Shown one piece after another: positions 35,535 to 46,117 of a DNA stretch of 64,000 bases; within the stretch, counting starts at the first letter, position 1, and every line of letters starts with the position of its first letter. The position numbers and the translations under genes are program-made. Under the pieces are notes generated by a model. It was not told the DNA's origin and searched no databases. It saw nothing but the letters and a program-made list of their open reading frames with translations. Source of the stretch: Petunia secreta (lineage: Eukaryota; Streptophyta; Magnoliopsida; Solanales; Solanaceae); NCBI GenBank assembly GCA_029990175.1, contig JARKIP010000017.1, positions 29,437,001-29,501,000 of the forward strand. Direction: 5' to 3'.

Positions 35535-38500
35535 GTAAAAGGCTATAAGAAGTCTTACTGCTTCCCATCTTGCAACTGGAGTAAAAGTCTCATCATAGTC
35601 AATGCCCTCCTCTTGACTATACCCCTGAACAACTAATCTAGCCTTATTTCTGGTTACCATACCATCCTCATCAAGTTTGTTCCTGAAAACCTATTTTGTT
35701 CCTATAATGGACTTGTTCCTTGGCTTGGGTTCCAGATGCCAAACTTGACTTCTTTGGAATTGATTCAACTCTTCCTACATATCATTGATCCAATCTGCAT
35801 CCTTCAGTGCTTCTTTCACATTTTTGGGTTCAACAAGAGATAAGAAGGCACTAAAGGCGCACAAATTGTGATTTTTAGCTGCTGATCTAGATTGTACTCC
35901 AGCAGCCTTGTCTGAGATTATCTGATCCACAGGATGTGAACCTTGATATTTATAAGGCTTGAGTATCAGACCATTTTCAGAAGTCCCTTGCTGAGGAATA
36001 GTTCTTGAGGAAGTAGCATTGCCAGTTTGTGAGGTGGATCCAACATTTGTTCCCTCTATTTCTGTGCTACTCTTCTCAGTTCTGTCCTGAGGAACAGTTC
36101 CTTGCAATTCTAATCTCACAGCATTCCCATCCCAATGCCTGCATTTGTTGAGAATCAGTTTCACCATGCTTCAGCATTCCAATCTCTTAATCTTCATGTC
36201 CTTGTTCTTGAGTCAAACTGTCAGTTTCATCAAATTTAACATGCATGCTTTCTTCAATTTTAAATGTATTCTTGTTAAAGATTCTATAAATATTTACTAT
36301 TTGAAGAATAACCAACAAAAATTCCCTCATCACTTCTAAGATCAAATTTTCCTAATACATCCTTCTCATTGTTATGTATGAAAAATTTACAACCAAAGGC
36401 CCTAAGGTGAGAGATATTACCAGATATCAACATAGTCCTAGCCATTTCCTCTAAAGTCCTATTTTTCCTTTCAACTACTCCATTTTGTTGTGAAGTTCTA
36501 GGTGAGGAGAAATTGTGACTAATGCCATTTTCATTACAAAAGTTGAAAAATATATGATTCTCAAATTCAGTTCCATGATCTAACCTAATGGCAACAATGT
36601 GACTGTCTAGAGTCCTTTGAGCTTTCTTAGCAAAAATTGAAAATGCATTAAAAGCTTTTTCCTTAGATGCAAGAAATATAGTCCATGTAAATCTGGAATA
36701 ATCATCAACTAATACCATAACATACTTCTTACCTCCACAACTCATTGTTCTCATTGGTCCACAAAGATCCATATGGACCAGTTCCAAAGGTTTGGTAGTA
36801 CTTACCTGTTTCTTTGGTTTGAAGGAGGATTTTACCTGCTTCCCATTGACACAAGCTTCACATACTTTTTCATCGTTGAATTTGATGTTAGGAAGATCTA
36901 TCACCAAATCCTTGGAAACAAGCTTGTTCAATTGTGAAAGACTGGCATGTCCAAGTCTTTTGTGCCATATGAGGGGATTATTTTGCACTACACTTAGACA
37001 ACTCATGCTTCCATCAGATAGTGTCAACAGATCTACCTTGTAGATATTTCCATGTCTTTTTCCCTGCAAAATAATCTCTCCAAAAGTTTGGTTAGTAACA
37101 GTGCGCCCAGTAGATGAGAAATTGACATTATTACCTTTGTCACACAATTGAGATATACTCAATAAGCAATGCAACCCATCTACTAGAAACACATTGTCAA
37201 TACTATGTGAATCAGACATACCTACCTTTCCAATGCCAATAATTTCCCCTTTCTTACCATTACCGAAGGAAACACTTCCTCCTTGAAAGACTGAGAGTGA
37301 AAGGAACAGTTCCTTATATTCTGTCATATATCTTGAGCAACCACTGTCCATGTACCATTTGTGGTTCCTCTCCTTCACTCTAGCCTGCAAAAGAAAACTA
37401 GGGGTTAATTTTAAGAACCCAAACTAGTTTGGGTTCCTTTCTTTGAGAAAAATGATGAATCAGATCTCTCTTAGCCCAGAATGGTAATGGTTTCTTTGTG
37501 TGAACGGTTTTCTTTGTCACAGAGTTTTGAACTGGTTTGTAGAACTTGTTCCTCTGTGCAGCCATTTCCAGAGCTTGGCAATTTCTTTATAAGTGAACAG
37601 TGTTCCCACAATGAGTGTATAACCAATTTTTAGGAAGTGTTAGATACATACTCTTTGGATCCCATTTAGGTGATGACTAAGATTTCATGAATCCAATACC
37701 CTTCCTATTGTTACTATGATTTTCCTGTGACCATTCTAGTGCTTCAGAGGACTTATTCCATTTTACAGTTTTTCCTAACTCCATTTTTGTTTTAGCTAAG
37801 TCCTCTTCCAAATATCTTATCTTTTCATCTTTCTTACACAATTCAACAACTGTGATTTTCAATTTCTCTTCAGCAATGATCTAATGAGAATTAGCAATGC
37901 TCTTACCATTTTCAACTGCTTGAACTTTTAATTTCTCATTTTCTAGTTCCTGGACAGTTGATTCAAGTGTGAGGACTTGTTCCTCTAGCATGCTAATTTT
38001 CCTTTCAAAGAGTCATTTTTAATTGCTGTCTTTTTATATTCTGTTCCTAAACGTTCAATTTCATCATGCAGTTGATTTTGGCCATCCCTTAAAGATTTAA
38101 ACTCATTTAGCACAGTATGAAATACCTTAACTAATTTCTCTCTAGGCATTTTTTTCACATCTGTTTAAGTTTAGAAACAAATACCTCAGCATCTTCTTCA
38201 TTATCTGAGTCTTCAAGAGCCATTAGAGCAAGATCATCATTCAGAACATCATTAGATTGTTCATCCTCACTATCTTGCCAACCAGCAACCATTGCTTTGG
38301 GATTTCCACTTTTCTTCCGGACATGTTCCCTAACCTTTCTTCTTTCATCAACATATCTCTTCCTCCATTCTCCTTCCATAACTGGACATTTGCTGATGTA
38401 GTGCTCCATGCTTCCACACTTGAAGCATTCTCCAGCCTGTTTCATGTTAGAAGACCTACCCTGTCCACTAGCCTCTTTTTTCTTATTCAAGTATCTTTGA

Positions 38501-39281
38501 ACACTTTTAGCTATAAGGACAAGTTCCTTATCATCAACAGGCTTATCAGCAGCAGTTAAAGCTAGGTTAGGTCCAGTTTTAACTGGTTCACCTATGTTCT
38601 TAACCTTTTTTCTCAGTTCATAAGTTTTCAAATTACCAATAAGCTCATCTAAGGATAAAGTGGTAAGATCCTTGCTTTCTATGATAGCACAAGCCTTAAT
38701 CTCCCAAGAGTCTAGAAGAACTCTAGTTAGGATTTTTTTCAACTGTATCTTCAACAGTTAAAACCCTTCCGAAAGAAATAAGTTCAGATGAAATAGCATT
38801 AAACCTAGTGTACATTTCAGAAATTGATTCTCCTTTTTTCATTTTAAAACTTTCATTTTCATTTTAAAACTTTCATATTCAGCAAAAAGAAGTGTACCTC
38901 TAGATATTTTGACCTGACTTGTTCGTTCATGAGCAACCTGTAGAGCATCCCAAATTTCCTTTGCTGTGGTATACCCTCTAATTCTGGTTCACTAATCAGG
39001 ACTGAGTCCACAGACAAGCCACTTCCTTGCTTTGGCATTCTTTTCCCACTGCTTTAAGTCTTCAGCATTGCATTCCCTTCTAGTTCTGGGAACATCATTT
39101 CTCTCAGCAACTTTCTTCATTGGAATCATAGGACCTTCAGTAACTATGTCCCACAACTCATAGTCTTCCGCTTGAAGATGATCTCTCCTCTTTTCCTTCC
39201 ACCATGAGTAGTATTTTCCATTGAACAAAGGTGCCCTAACAGTTGATGACCCTCACCATTCTCTTGTGATGTACTCATTCT
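35535..39281 (-). pseudogene. Copia gag-pol (gag, protease, integrase, start of reverse transcriptase), degenerate
   Basis: Read on the minus strand. A gag start near 39281 is followed by a frameshift at about 39240, then FNGKYYSWWK (gag N-terminal domain), a stop near 38992, and gag continuing to 38155 with a CFKCG...HYISKC zinc knuckle (CX2CX4HX4C, residues 110-123 of that ORF). A coiled-coil segment lies at 37862-37677. From 37390 come WYMDSGCSRYMT (aspartic protease site), HKRLGHASLSQL and CEACVNGKQ (pre-integrase HHCC zinc site), and the integrase core with VHMDLCGPM, IRLDHGTEF and QQNGVVERKNRT (D, D, E). Then come GIFVGYS (integrase end), a divergent linker (36167-35775) and the first reverse-transcriptase motif RLVVQGYSQEEGIDYDETF (35660-35550). 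The sequence then breaks off at the junction with the Ogre LTR, so the YVDD box and RNase H are absent. It once encoded the element's replication polyprotein. Confidence 0.85.
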
Positions 39282-39314
39282 AATCCTAGGTGTTAGCCTT
39301 TTCAAGGATAACCT

Positions 39315-39326
39315 GCTCTGATATTA
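39315..39326 (-). other. Primer-binding site of the copia element (degenerate)
   Basis: The minus strand reads TAATATCAGAGC, 10 of 12 matches to the initiator-methionine tRNA site, just inside the 5' LTR. Confidence 0.7.
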
Positions 39327-39328
39327 AT

Positions 39329-40128
39329 TTTTATTTCCCAAGATACGCCACTTACTATTTTAAGGACCAGTTTCTTCAATGTGTTCCTTTACTTTATTAT
39401 ATGCGGAATTAAAACTGTAAGTAAATGAACACTTGATGTTAGCATGGAAAAACCCCTCTAACTAGGGATAAAAAAACCATGACCTACTCTTCCAAGTAGG
39501 ATTTCAACTTCACTATGTAATAGACTCACTTGGTTATAAGACTACCTTCTTACTAACCTAGGATTAACCCTAATCCTCTAGTGATCCCTTTCACGATCAG
39601 TGAAGTTTCTTCAAGTACACGACTTGAATTAAGATGATACAATTCGATAGTACCTACTACAGTTGAACTAAGACTGAACTTTGACAAGACTCAATTTAAG
39701 GAACAGCTTCTTTACTTAGTTCCCTGTAGCTTAATGATTACACAAATAAGACGAAGACTCTTTCAATGCTATAGCTCGATTCACTCTGTATTTGTGCACA
39801 CTTCAACAGCTGAAATACTTCTGCTTTTATAGCTTCCAAAACCCAAGAAGACTTGAGCAATTAGAACTCCAAAGCTTCCAAGAGTTTGAGTCCTAATTGA
39901 ACTCTTTCCTTGGTTACCCGAAATCCCTTAGCTCTTATCCAATCTTTTCATATCTCGTGTAATCCTGCATAATTATCAAGATAAATATTAGATTTAGGAT
40001 AATAATTAATATTCTCGCTTAAAAGATTTTGCATGAATTATTTATTCAGCTGCAGTGATTCAAAGGAACATGTCCTTGGATCTGTTCCTTAGTCATCAGT
40101 CAAAACTTCAAGCTTATCCAAGCTAACA
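39329..40128 (-). repeat. Copia 5' LTR
   Basis: 800 bp, collinear with 3042-3853. The outer end on the minus strand is TGTTAGCTTGG. The inner end has lost its canonical dinucleotide (TT where the other copy has TG on the plus strand). Confidence 0.87.
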
Positions 40129-41296
40129 ACTTTAATATCTGTTTTTATGTTCTCAATAATTTATGAATCACCTTATTAAGACAGTAGAAAAAGTCTCCAA
40201 GTTTGTTGGTTGCTGTTCCTACTCAGTTTGATCAGGCACTCCCTCGTTTATTTTTATTATTCAAATCTTTGACAGCATGAAAACAACCATTATTTTTGAC
40301 AACATGTAAAGACAAATAAGCATGCCCCTAAAAGATTAGATTCATCATAAAAATGGGAGATGGTCAAAGCATCTAATAAAATATTGCCTCTTTGAACAAG
40401 ACATTTCAAACAAGCCACGTGCATTTACTTATTTCTAAGGGAAATCTGAGTCTTCATGAAGTATTATGAAAAACAAAACCCATAAATAATCCGGACATAT
40501 GAACTTACAACTTCTCATTACCATGACAAAAGATCATGCATCTTCTCAACGGGCATGGACAAAGTCATCGTTACAAGCATCTTACCACATGCTATGCTTA
40601 TAATTTAAACAAATCCCAAGACAAGTAGAGCATAAAAAATTGTTAAAATTAATAGGCACCAGCTCACAAGACGACGTTTAACTATTTTCACAACTGATTA
40701 AAAATAAAGAGATGCTAATGATCAGTATTAAACGACTTCGCAAGTCATTGAAAAGTATCTCAGCCTAATTGAGAGTCTATTTGATTCTTCTTTCGCCTGT
40801 CTCTATTGCAGATCTTTCTGAATTCAGAGAAGAACCACAAAACAATAACATTTATTTCATCAGACAAAAAAAGAGAGAAAGAGTCAACCCTGAATAGTTC
40901 TTTTGTTCCTATGAGGTTATATAAGAACTTAATCTTGGTTTGCTGAACTTTAACCGTTCAAAAGGTAAGATTTATTTGTTGAATGTCTCATATTTATTTT
41001 GTTCCTTCTAGTTTTTCCGTCTTTTATTTTAAATTTACAAGGGCTTTTAGTTTTCATTACCGACTCAACGCTATAACAAGAAAGATCATTGTTCGATTTT
41101 GTTGAGTATTTAAGCAAAATATCTGATGAGTGATATTGATCAACGAAATCATATATTGAATAAGTTCCAGTTTATAGACCAAAATTTTCTTTTGGATCGG
41201 TCAACAACTTTCTAAATTTGAAAATAAAATAACTTGAATATCTCATTTACTTTTCAAGATAAGCTTTTATATGCAGACAAATCTATGTTACTACGA
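40129..41296. other. Unassigned AT-rich spacer
   Basis: About 1.2 kb without a coding ORF of note or a repeat I recognise. One detail: ATGAATCACCTT at about 40160-40171 also occurs immediately left of the copia 3' LTR (3030-3041). Confidence 0.5.
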
Positions 41297-41305
41297 GTTT
41301 TGATT

Positions 41306-41796
41306 GGGGAAAGTGCACGAAAGGCCATTTTTGTCACTGGTCTTTGGGCACAGGCTACTAATACTAAAATATTTAGTTTGTGGCCACTTTTGTTTAAAGA
41401 GATAAAACTTCAGTTCAGAGGCCGGATTAAAGTTCAGTCCTTAAAGATTAAACTTCAATCCAGGGCCATATGGACTGAAGTTCAGTCCAGTCCTTAAGAT
41501 GGAACTTCAGTCCAGGGCCATATGGACAGAAATTCAATCCTTAAAGATGGAATTTCAGTCCATGGCCATACTATGGACTGAAGTTCAGTCCATGGCCATA
41601 TGGACTGAAGTTCAGTCCTTAGAGATGGAACTTCAGTCCAGGAGCCGTATGGATTGAAGTTCAGTCAATTATCAGAACTTAAGTCAATATTTATTTAGTA
41701 AAGGCCCAAAAGTGGCCTCTAGTATAAGACCAATAAAAATAGTGGCCTCAAACTAAAATACCAGTGTTAAAAGTGGCTGCTGGGCGAAATTTTTAC
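41306..41796. mobile_element. Mutator-type MITE with internal GAAGTTCAGTCC palindromes
   Basis: 491 bp. The ends are imperfect inverted repeats (GGGAAAGTGCACGAAAGGCC on the left; the right end reversed reads GTAAAAATTTCGCCCAGCAG, then CCACTTTTAACACTGG). The flanks GTTTTGATT (41297-41305) and GTTTTGAAA (41797-41805) agree at 7 of 9, consistent with a 9-bp Mutator duplication. The interior is a series of GGACTGAAGTTCAGTCC palindromes. It is non-coding and related to the element at 58795-59255. Confidence 0.7.
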
Positions 41797-41983
41797 GTTT
41801 TGAAAGCATGTGTTATAGACCAAATGGGAGAGTCCAACCCAAAAGACTAGGTTAGTAGGTGGGAGAGCTCATTTAGCCTATAAACCCATTAACATCTCTT
41901 TTTTTAATCAATGTGGGAGAAATGCTCATAATGACCTCGTTGGTCACGGTTGCCCACGGCTGGCACCCCTCTTTGGTAATCTC

Positions 41984-42137
41984 AAAATTTTTGGACTTAT
42001 AAGTCATAAGTTGCTTAAAAGCCACTTTTTAAGAAGTTAGGAAATCCTAACTTCTTAAAAAGTGGCTTTTAAGTCACTTTTTGACTTATAAGCCACGTAA
42101 AATAAGCTGCTTTTAAGCCCACCCAAACAGGCTCAGA
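41984..42137. mobile_element. Small palindromic MITE ending CCAAACAGGCTC
   Basis: The centre is a perfect palindrome of about 26-bp arms (AAAAGCCACTTTTTAAGAAG, then TTAGGA, AA, and the complement, 42017-42070). The right end GCCCACCCAAACAGGCTC matches the end type of the MITE at 43531-43699. The left boundary is unclear. Confidence 0.6.
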
Positions 42138-42161
42138 GTATCCTATCTATTAAAAGTTAAT

Positions 42162-43271
42162 TGTTAGGATTAAAATAACATGGTGCTTGCGAAAGCTAAC
42201 ATAGCAAACTTTGGATTGACAATAAGTCAGACATATAGAAGAAATAATCTAAAAAGACTTTTATTTAAAATGGTTTGACCAAATGACCTAAATCATATGG
42301 GAGAAGAAAAATCTCTCCTAAACTAAACTCTTTTAATGACTACATTGTGGAGTTTGGTGGTGTTATTGTTATTGTGAGAAAAGACCTCAATTTATAGATG
42401 TCCAAGCTTCTGCTCTAAGTATAAAAGAAGATTTATTTTATTTAGAACTCTTTCTTATCTTTTCCAAAAAAGAGTTCTAATATGTTAGAAATTCAAGGCA
42501 AAAATCCTAACAATTCTCCCTTTGGCCTGAATTTTCTGACAAATGAATCTTGATCTTCCTTCTTCATATGATCTTCAAACTATTGCTTGTCATGTTTAAA
42601 ATTTTATATTGGTTGAAAGAAGCCCATAAATAGGTTAAAAAGGAGCTCATGCATTAAGAATAAACATGAGTTAAAAGTAGCCCAAACATGTGTTAAGAAG
42701 ATTTTGCTTTAAATATGTAGCAGCAAGTATTTTGAAGGTATGGTTGAAAAAATTCTCCACATGTAGCATCATAGTTAACTTTTTTTTTTTTTTTTTGATA
42801 AAAACTTCATTATCATCAATTGGTTGCAGTTAAAACTGAACCCGCCTTGAGCATGTTTTCAACCTCGCCAACCGGGTTAATCGAATCATTGGTTGAACCA
42901 TTGGCTCTGATACCACTTGTTGGGATCGAATTAACATGGTGCATACGGAAACTAACATATCAAACTTTAGATTGACAATAAATCAGACATATAGAAGAAA
43001 TAATCTAAAAATACTTTTATTTAAAATTGTTTGGCCAAATGACCTACATCATATGGGAGAAGAAAAATCTCTCCTAAACTAGATTTTTCTAATGACTACA
43101 TTGTGGAGTTTGGTGGTGTTATTATTTTTCTGTGAAAAGACCTCAATTTATAGATGTTCAGCTTTTGCTCTGCGTATAAAAAGGAGATTTATTTTATTTA
43201 GAACTCTTTCTTATCTTTTTTTTTTTTAAAAAGAATTCTAATAGATTAGAAATTCGGCAAAAACACTAACA
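42162..43271 (-). mobile_element. TRIM-like miniature LTR retrotransposon, 1.1 kb
   Basis: Two near-identical LTRs (42162-42512, 351 bp; 42918-43271, 354 bp) with TGTT..AACA ends flank a 405-bp interior. On the minus strand a perfect TGGTATCAGAGC primer site (42904-42915) follows the 5' LTR and a purine tract AAAGGGAGAA (about 42513-42523) precedes the 3' LTR. There is no coding capacity; a T run lies at 42781-42797. The flanking pentamers (TTAAT, ATATG) do not match, so the target duplication is lost or an end has been altered. Confidence 0.88.
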
Positions 43272-43300
43272 ATATGAATCTACAACAATACACTAGCGAG

Positions 43301-44557
43301 TTAAAATCTCAAATGTTCACTCAACTTTGAGAAATTAACCACCAAAGTCACTTTGCTTTGGTTGGTCCCAAAAAGGTCCCTCAACTTAGGGAAAATATCT
43401 CCAAAAGTAATTGTTGCCAGTTTTTGCACCGTTATCCTACCGAAAATCTGACGCGGCTTTTTAAAATATTTTTATATGATCGTAGGTCTCACTTTCTTTG
43501 CCATGTAGGACTTTTTTTAATAGTTACTTAGAGCCCGTTTGGGTGAGCTTATAAGCTAATAAGCACATTAGCAAAAAATTTATGAGCTTATAAGCACTTA
43601 TATGCTCAAAAAAGCCAAAAGCTAACTTCTCAAAAAGTGGCTTATAATCCACAAAAAAAAAAAAAAAAAAACTGCTTATAAACCCACTCAAACATGCTCT
43701 TACTAGTTTTCTGACAAGTGCAATGCACGTGTATTCCTAATAACTAGTACAAAAATTATAAATATTGTGTAATAAGCGTGTATCGTTACTAGTAAATTAA
43801 AGAAAAAATATAAATTTAAGGTACTGATATATCGGATCCTTTCCATTCGATATTTTTTGTTATCGTAATACATAATCATACTAAACATTACTATTGTACG
43901 AAGGCCAGTAATTAATATTTAAACAATTATAATCATATAAATTTTATAATATATCAAGTTCGAAGGCTAAATAATTATTTGCCGTACTCCTAATTTTTAG
44001 TGCATAATAACAGTTTGCCATTAGCACAAAAACACAAAAACCAAGAAAAGGTTTTAATATCAAGCTAAATACTTGATATTATAAAATTTGCATGATTAAA
44101 ATTGTTCAAATATTAATTACTGGCCTTCGCACAATAGTAATGTTTAATTAGTATGATTATGTATTGCGAAAATAAAAAATATCAATTGTAAATGATTCGA
44201 TATATCGGTACTTTTAATTTACATTTTTTTCTTTAATTTACTAGCAATTATACACGCTTATTACTAAATATTTAAATTTTTGTACTAGTTATTAGGAATA
44301 CACGTGCATTGCACTTGTCAGAAAACTAGTAAGTAACTATTAAAAAAGTCCTACATGGCAAAGAAAGTGAGACCTATGGTTATATAAAAGTATTTTATAA
44401 AGCTACGTCAGATTTTCGGTGGATGACAGTGCAAAAACCTACAAGAATTATTTTTGAAGATATTTTTCCTAAGTTGAGTGACCTTTTTGGAACCAACCAA
44501 AGCAAAGTGACTTTAGTAGTTAATTTCCCAAAATTGAGTGACCATTTGAGATTTTAA
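43301..44557. mobile_element. Foldback element with about 0.5-kb inverted arms
   Basis: The left arm (43301 to about 43960, interrupted by a MITE) and the right arm (about 44075-44557) are reverse complements with scattered differences. Examples are TTAAAATCTCAAATG at both ends, the complementary AAAGTCACTTTGCTTTGGTT / AACCAAAGCAAAGTGACTTT, and GGCCAGTAATTAATATTT near the centre. The central loop is only about 100 bp. It is non-coding; long inverted ends suggest a Mutator-type or foldback transposon, but no clear target duplication was found. Confidence 0.8.
43531..43699. mobile_element. Tourist-like (PIF/Harbinger) MITE in the left arm of the foldback element
   Basis: 169 bp with inverted ends GAGCCCGTTTGGGTGAGCTT / GAGCATGTTTGAGTGGGTTT, flanked by TTA (43528-43530 and 43700-43702). 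The opposite arm of the foldback has the empty site (reverse complement AGTTACTTACTAGTTTTC), which shows exactly three duplicated bases. Confidence 0.9.
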
Positions 44558-45060
44558 TTCATACATTAGCTTACGGAAGTAGAAAAAAAAGTATCGACTG
44601 TAATAAATCTAGCAATGTTTGAAAAGTCATGGTAAATGAGCAGTACTATTGAAGAAATATGATGTGATCGGTTTTGTTTTCCAGTATATTTAGTTCTTCT
44701 GTTTTCTTCTTTATCTTGTAAACATCTTGAAAATTCATATCCTTGCAGTCAATTATTTGGCATATGCATTAGGCCTAACTGATCAGCTCCAACATGAAGT
44801 ATGACAAAGGATAAGTTAAAACAACATAGTCGAAGTTGAGAAATAAAATTTGGACATTTTCTCCGAAGTATTTTGAAACACAGAATCCGCTTAATCCACG
44901 CCAGAGCACCATCAAACTCAAGGTCAAGTAGGACACAATTGCTAATGCAAAGGCGAGAATAGTTACAAAGTATAACAAAGAGTAAAATTAATTAAGATAT
45001 TTCCTATACATGAGTAAAATTAAGATATTTCCTATACATGAAGGTAGATGTCTCACGTCT
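44558..45060. other. Spacer upstream of the resistance gene
   Basis: No gene is called. A minus-strand ORF of 67 codons (44978-44775) is hydrophobic but has no recognisable domain and no supporting context. Confidence 0.45.
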
Positions 45061-45062
45061 CG

Positions 45063-45072
45063 CTTATATATC
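45063..45072 (+). promoter_or_regulatory. Putative TATA box of the NB-LRR gene
   Basis: CTTATATATC lies about 95 bases before the first in-frame ATG (45165) and 165 before the Mi-like ATG (45237), at a plausible distance for a core promoter with a short leader. A 5'-UTR intron, as in Mi-1, cannot be excluded. Confidence 0.4.
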
Positions 45073-45236
45073 TGGAAAAATCCCTGCTATGACCTTGTAT
45101 GCTTCATCTTTCAGTTTTTGTATATTCTTTTTCGTCTTGCTCTTCTTTCTCTTGATAAAGGATCATGAACTCTACATCAGATCTTGAGAATTTGAAACGA
45201 AAGGGAAGCAAAGGCTGGTTACTCCAGTCTCCAAAT

Positions 45237-45296
45237 ATGGACAAAGGAGAAAGATGTGAAGGAGAGGGAGAAAAAGATGAAGCAAACAACTCCTTG
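45237..45296 (+). CDS. Exon 1 of the Mi-1-like NB-LRR gene (start codon exon)
   Basis: The main NB-LRR exon at 54112 has no initiator ATG: the open frame just runs back into the splice acceptor. This short exon supplies one. It begins ATGGACAAAGG and ends AACAACTCCTTG followed by the donor GTATGT. Its 20 codons are acidic and end DEANNSL. The Mi-1 family starts with a similarly short acidic peptide ending EEANNSL, then an intron at this point. Joining 45296 to 54112 keeps the frame (phase 0), giving ...NNSLVICNDIF. An in-frame ATG at 45165 with no stop between could extend the N-terminus by 24 residues; the 45237 start is preferred because it gives the family's usual N-terminus. The evidence is homology by eye plus splice signals; no transcript was examined. 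Confidence 0.72.
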
Positions 45297-45773
45297 GTAT
45301 GTCATCCAATATTATTACATTTGTTATAAAAACGTTTTAAAGAGCTGTTTTCCAGAAGTTCATATTGTGACAATTGGCATCATCTTTCGTTAGAATGTTC
45401 ATTTACTAAAGCCGTAATGTCACTGAATACTTTAAGTCCTCAGTAAGTAACATGTTTTAAAACATTTTCCTCACGACGATGTTTGACTAAAGAGCTAATC
45501 TTTCTCATTAGTTAAAGTAAGAATACAACATCCATCAACTAGGAGAAATTATTCCGTTGAATACATACTTTGCCCTCCAAACTTTGTTCCGAAATCCTTG
45601 TGGCACACCTATCCTCCAAAGACGTGCCCTTACATAAAAATGTTTGTGTATTGGTTGGATTTTGTCCGATCACATATGTAACACGTAGTCAGCAACGTGG
45701 CAAGATGAGAGCGAATATCGAAGACAGCATAAAATGAGATTTGAGGAAGATAGCGTTGATCGATAGAGTTTGA

Positions 45774-45847
45774 TCAATCGTTCGCAGTCAATTACGTGCA
45801 TTATCGTAATCAATCGTTCGCAATCAATTACGTGCATTATCGTAATC
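45774..45847. repeat. 36-bp tandem duplication
   Basis: Two copies of CAATCGTTCGCAGTCAATTA followed by CGTGCATTATCGTAAT, one base different, probably within the Tat-type LTR. Confidence 0.85.
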
Positions 45848-46117
45848 GATAAACTTGCCACTTGTCTTCGTTTGTTCGATTATATCTTTGCCCTCGAATC
45901 AAGTTTGTTATTTCATATATTGTTTAGTTCGTTGTTATTTGTGCCATCGAATCTGTAATCTGCATATCAGCATCGGTAAAGTATTCGCAAAATCGATCAC
46001 CTATTAATGTAAAAATGCTTATCTATCGATCGAATCAAGATATAAACGGTCACCTAAGGCTTAACTAAATATAAATTTAACTGTAATACATGAAGTCAAT
46101 TTTTAGGATATACAATT

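Larger units (their letters stand above)
3042..40128 (-). mobile_element. Ty1/copia retrotransposon (Sirevirus-like), split by two nested Ogre-like elements
   Basis: Two LTRs of the same family and orientation bound this interval: 3042-3853 (3' LTR) and 39329-40128 (5' LTR). Read on the minus strand the order is 5' LTR, primer-binding site, gag with zinc knuckle, protease, integrase, start of reverse transcriptase, [insertion 22569-35523], extra ORF, [insertion 4060-20183], polypurine tract, 3' LTR. Flanking pentamers are ACCTT (3037-3041) and ACTTT (40129-40133), a one-mismatch target duplication. A second gag region, a coiled coil and an extra ORF after pol fit the Sirevirus lineage. Reverse transcriptase downstream of its first motif and all of RNase H are missing, and the ORFs carry stops and frameshifts, so it is dead. 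The alternative, two separate fragments of one family, is less likely because the pieces keep collinear order. Confidence 0.75.

Noticed and set aside
44775..44978. 67-codon hydrophobic minus-strand ORF as a small membrane protein
   Set aside because: No domain, no start context and no conservation evidence in view; random AT-rich ORFs often look hydrophobic.
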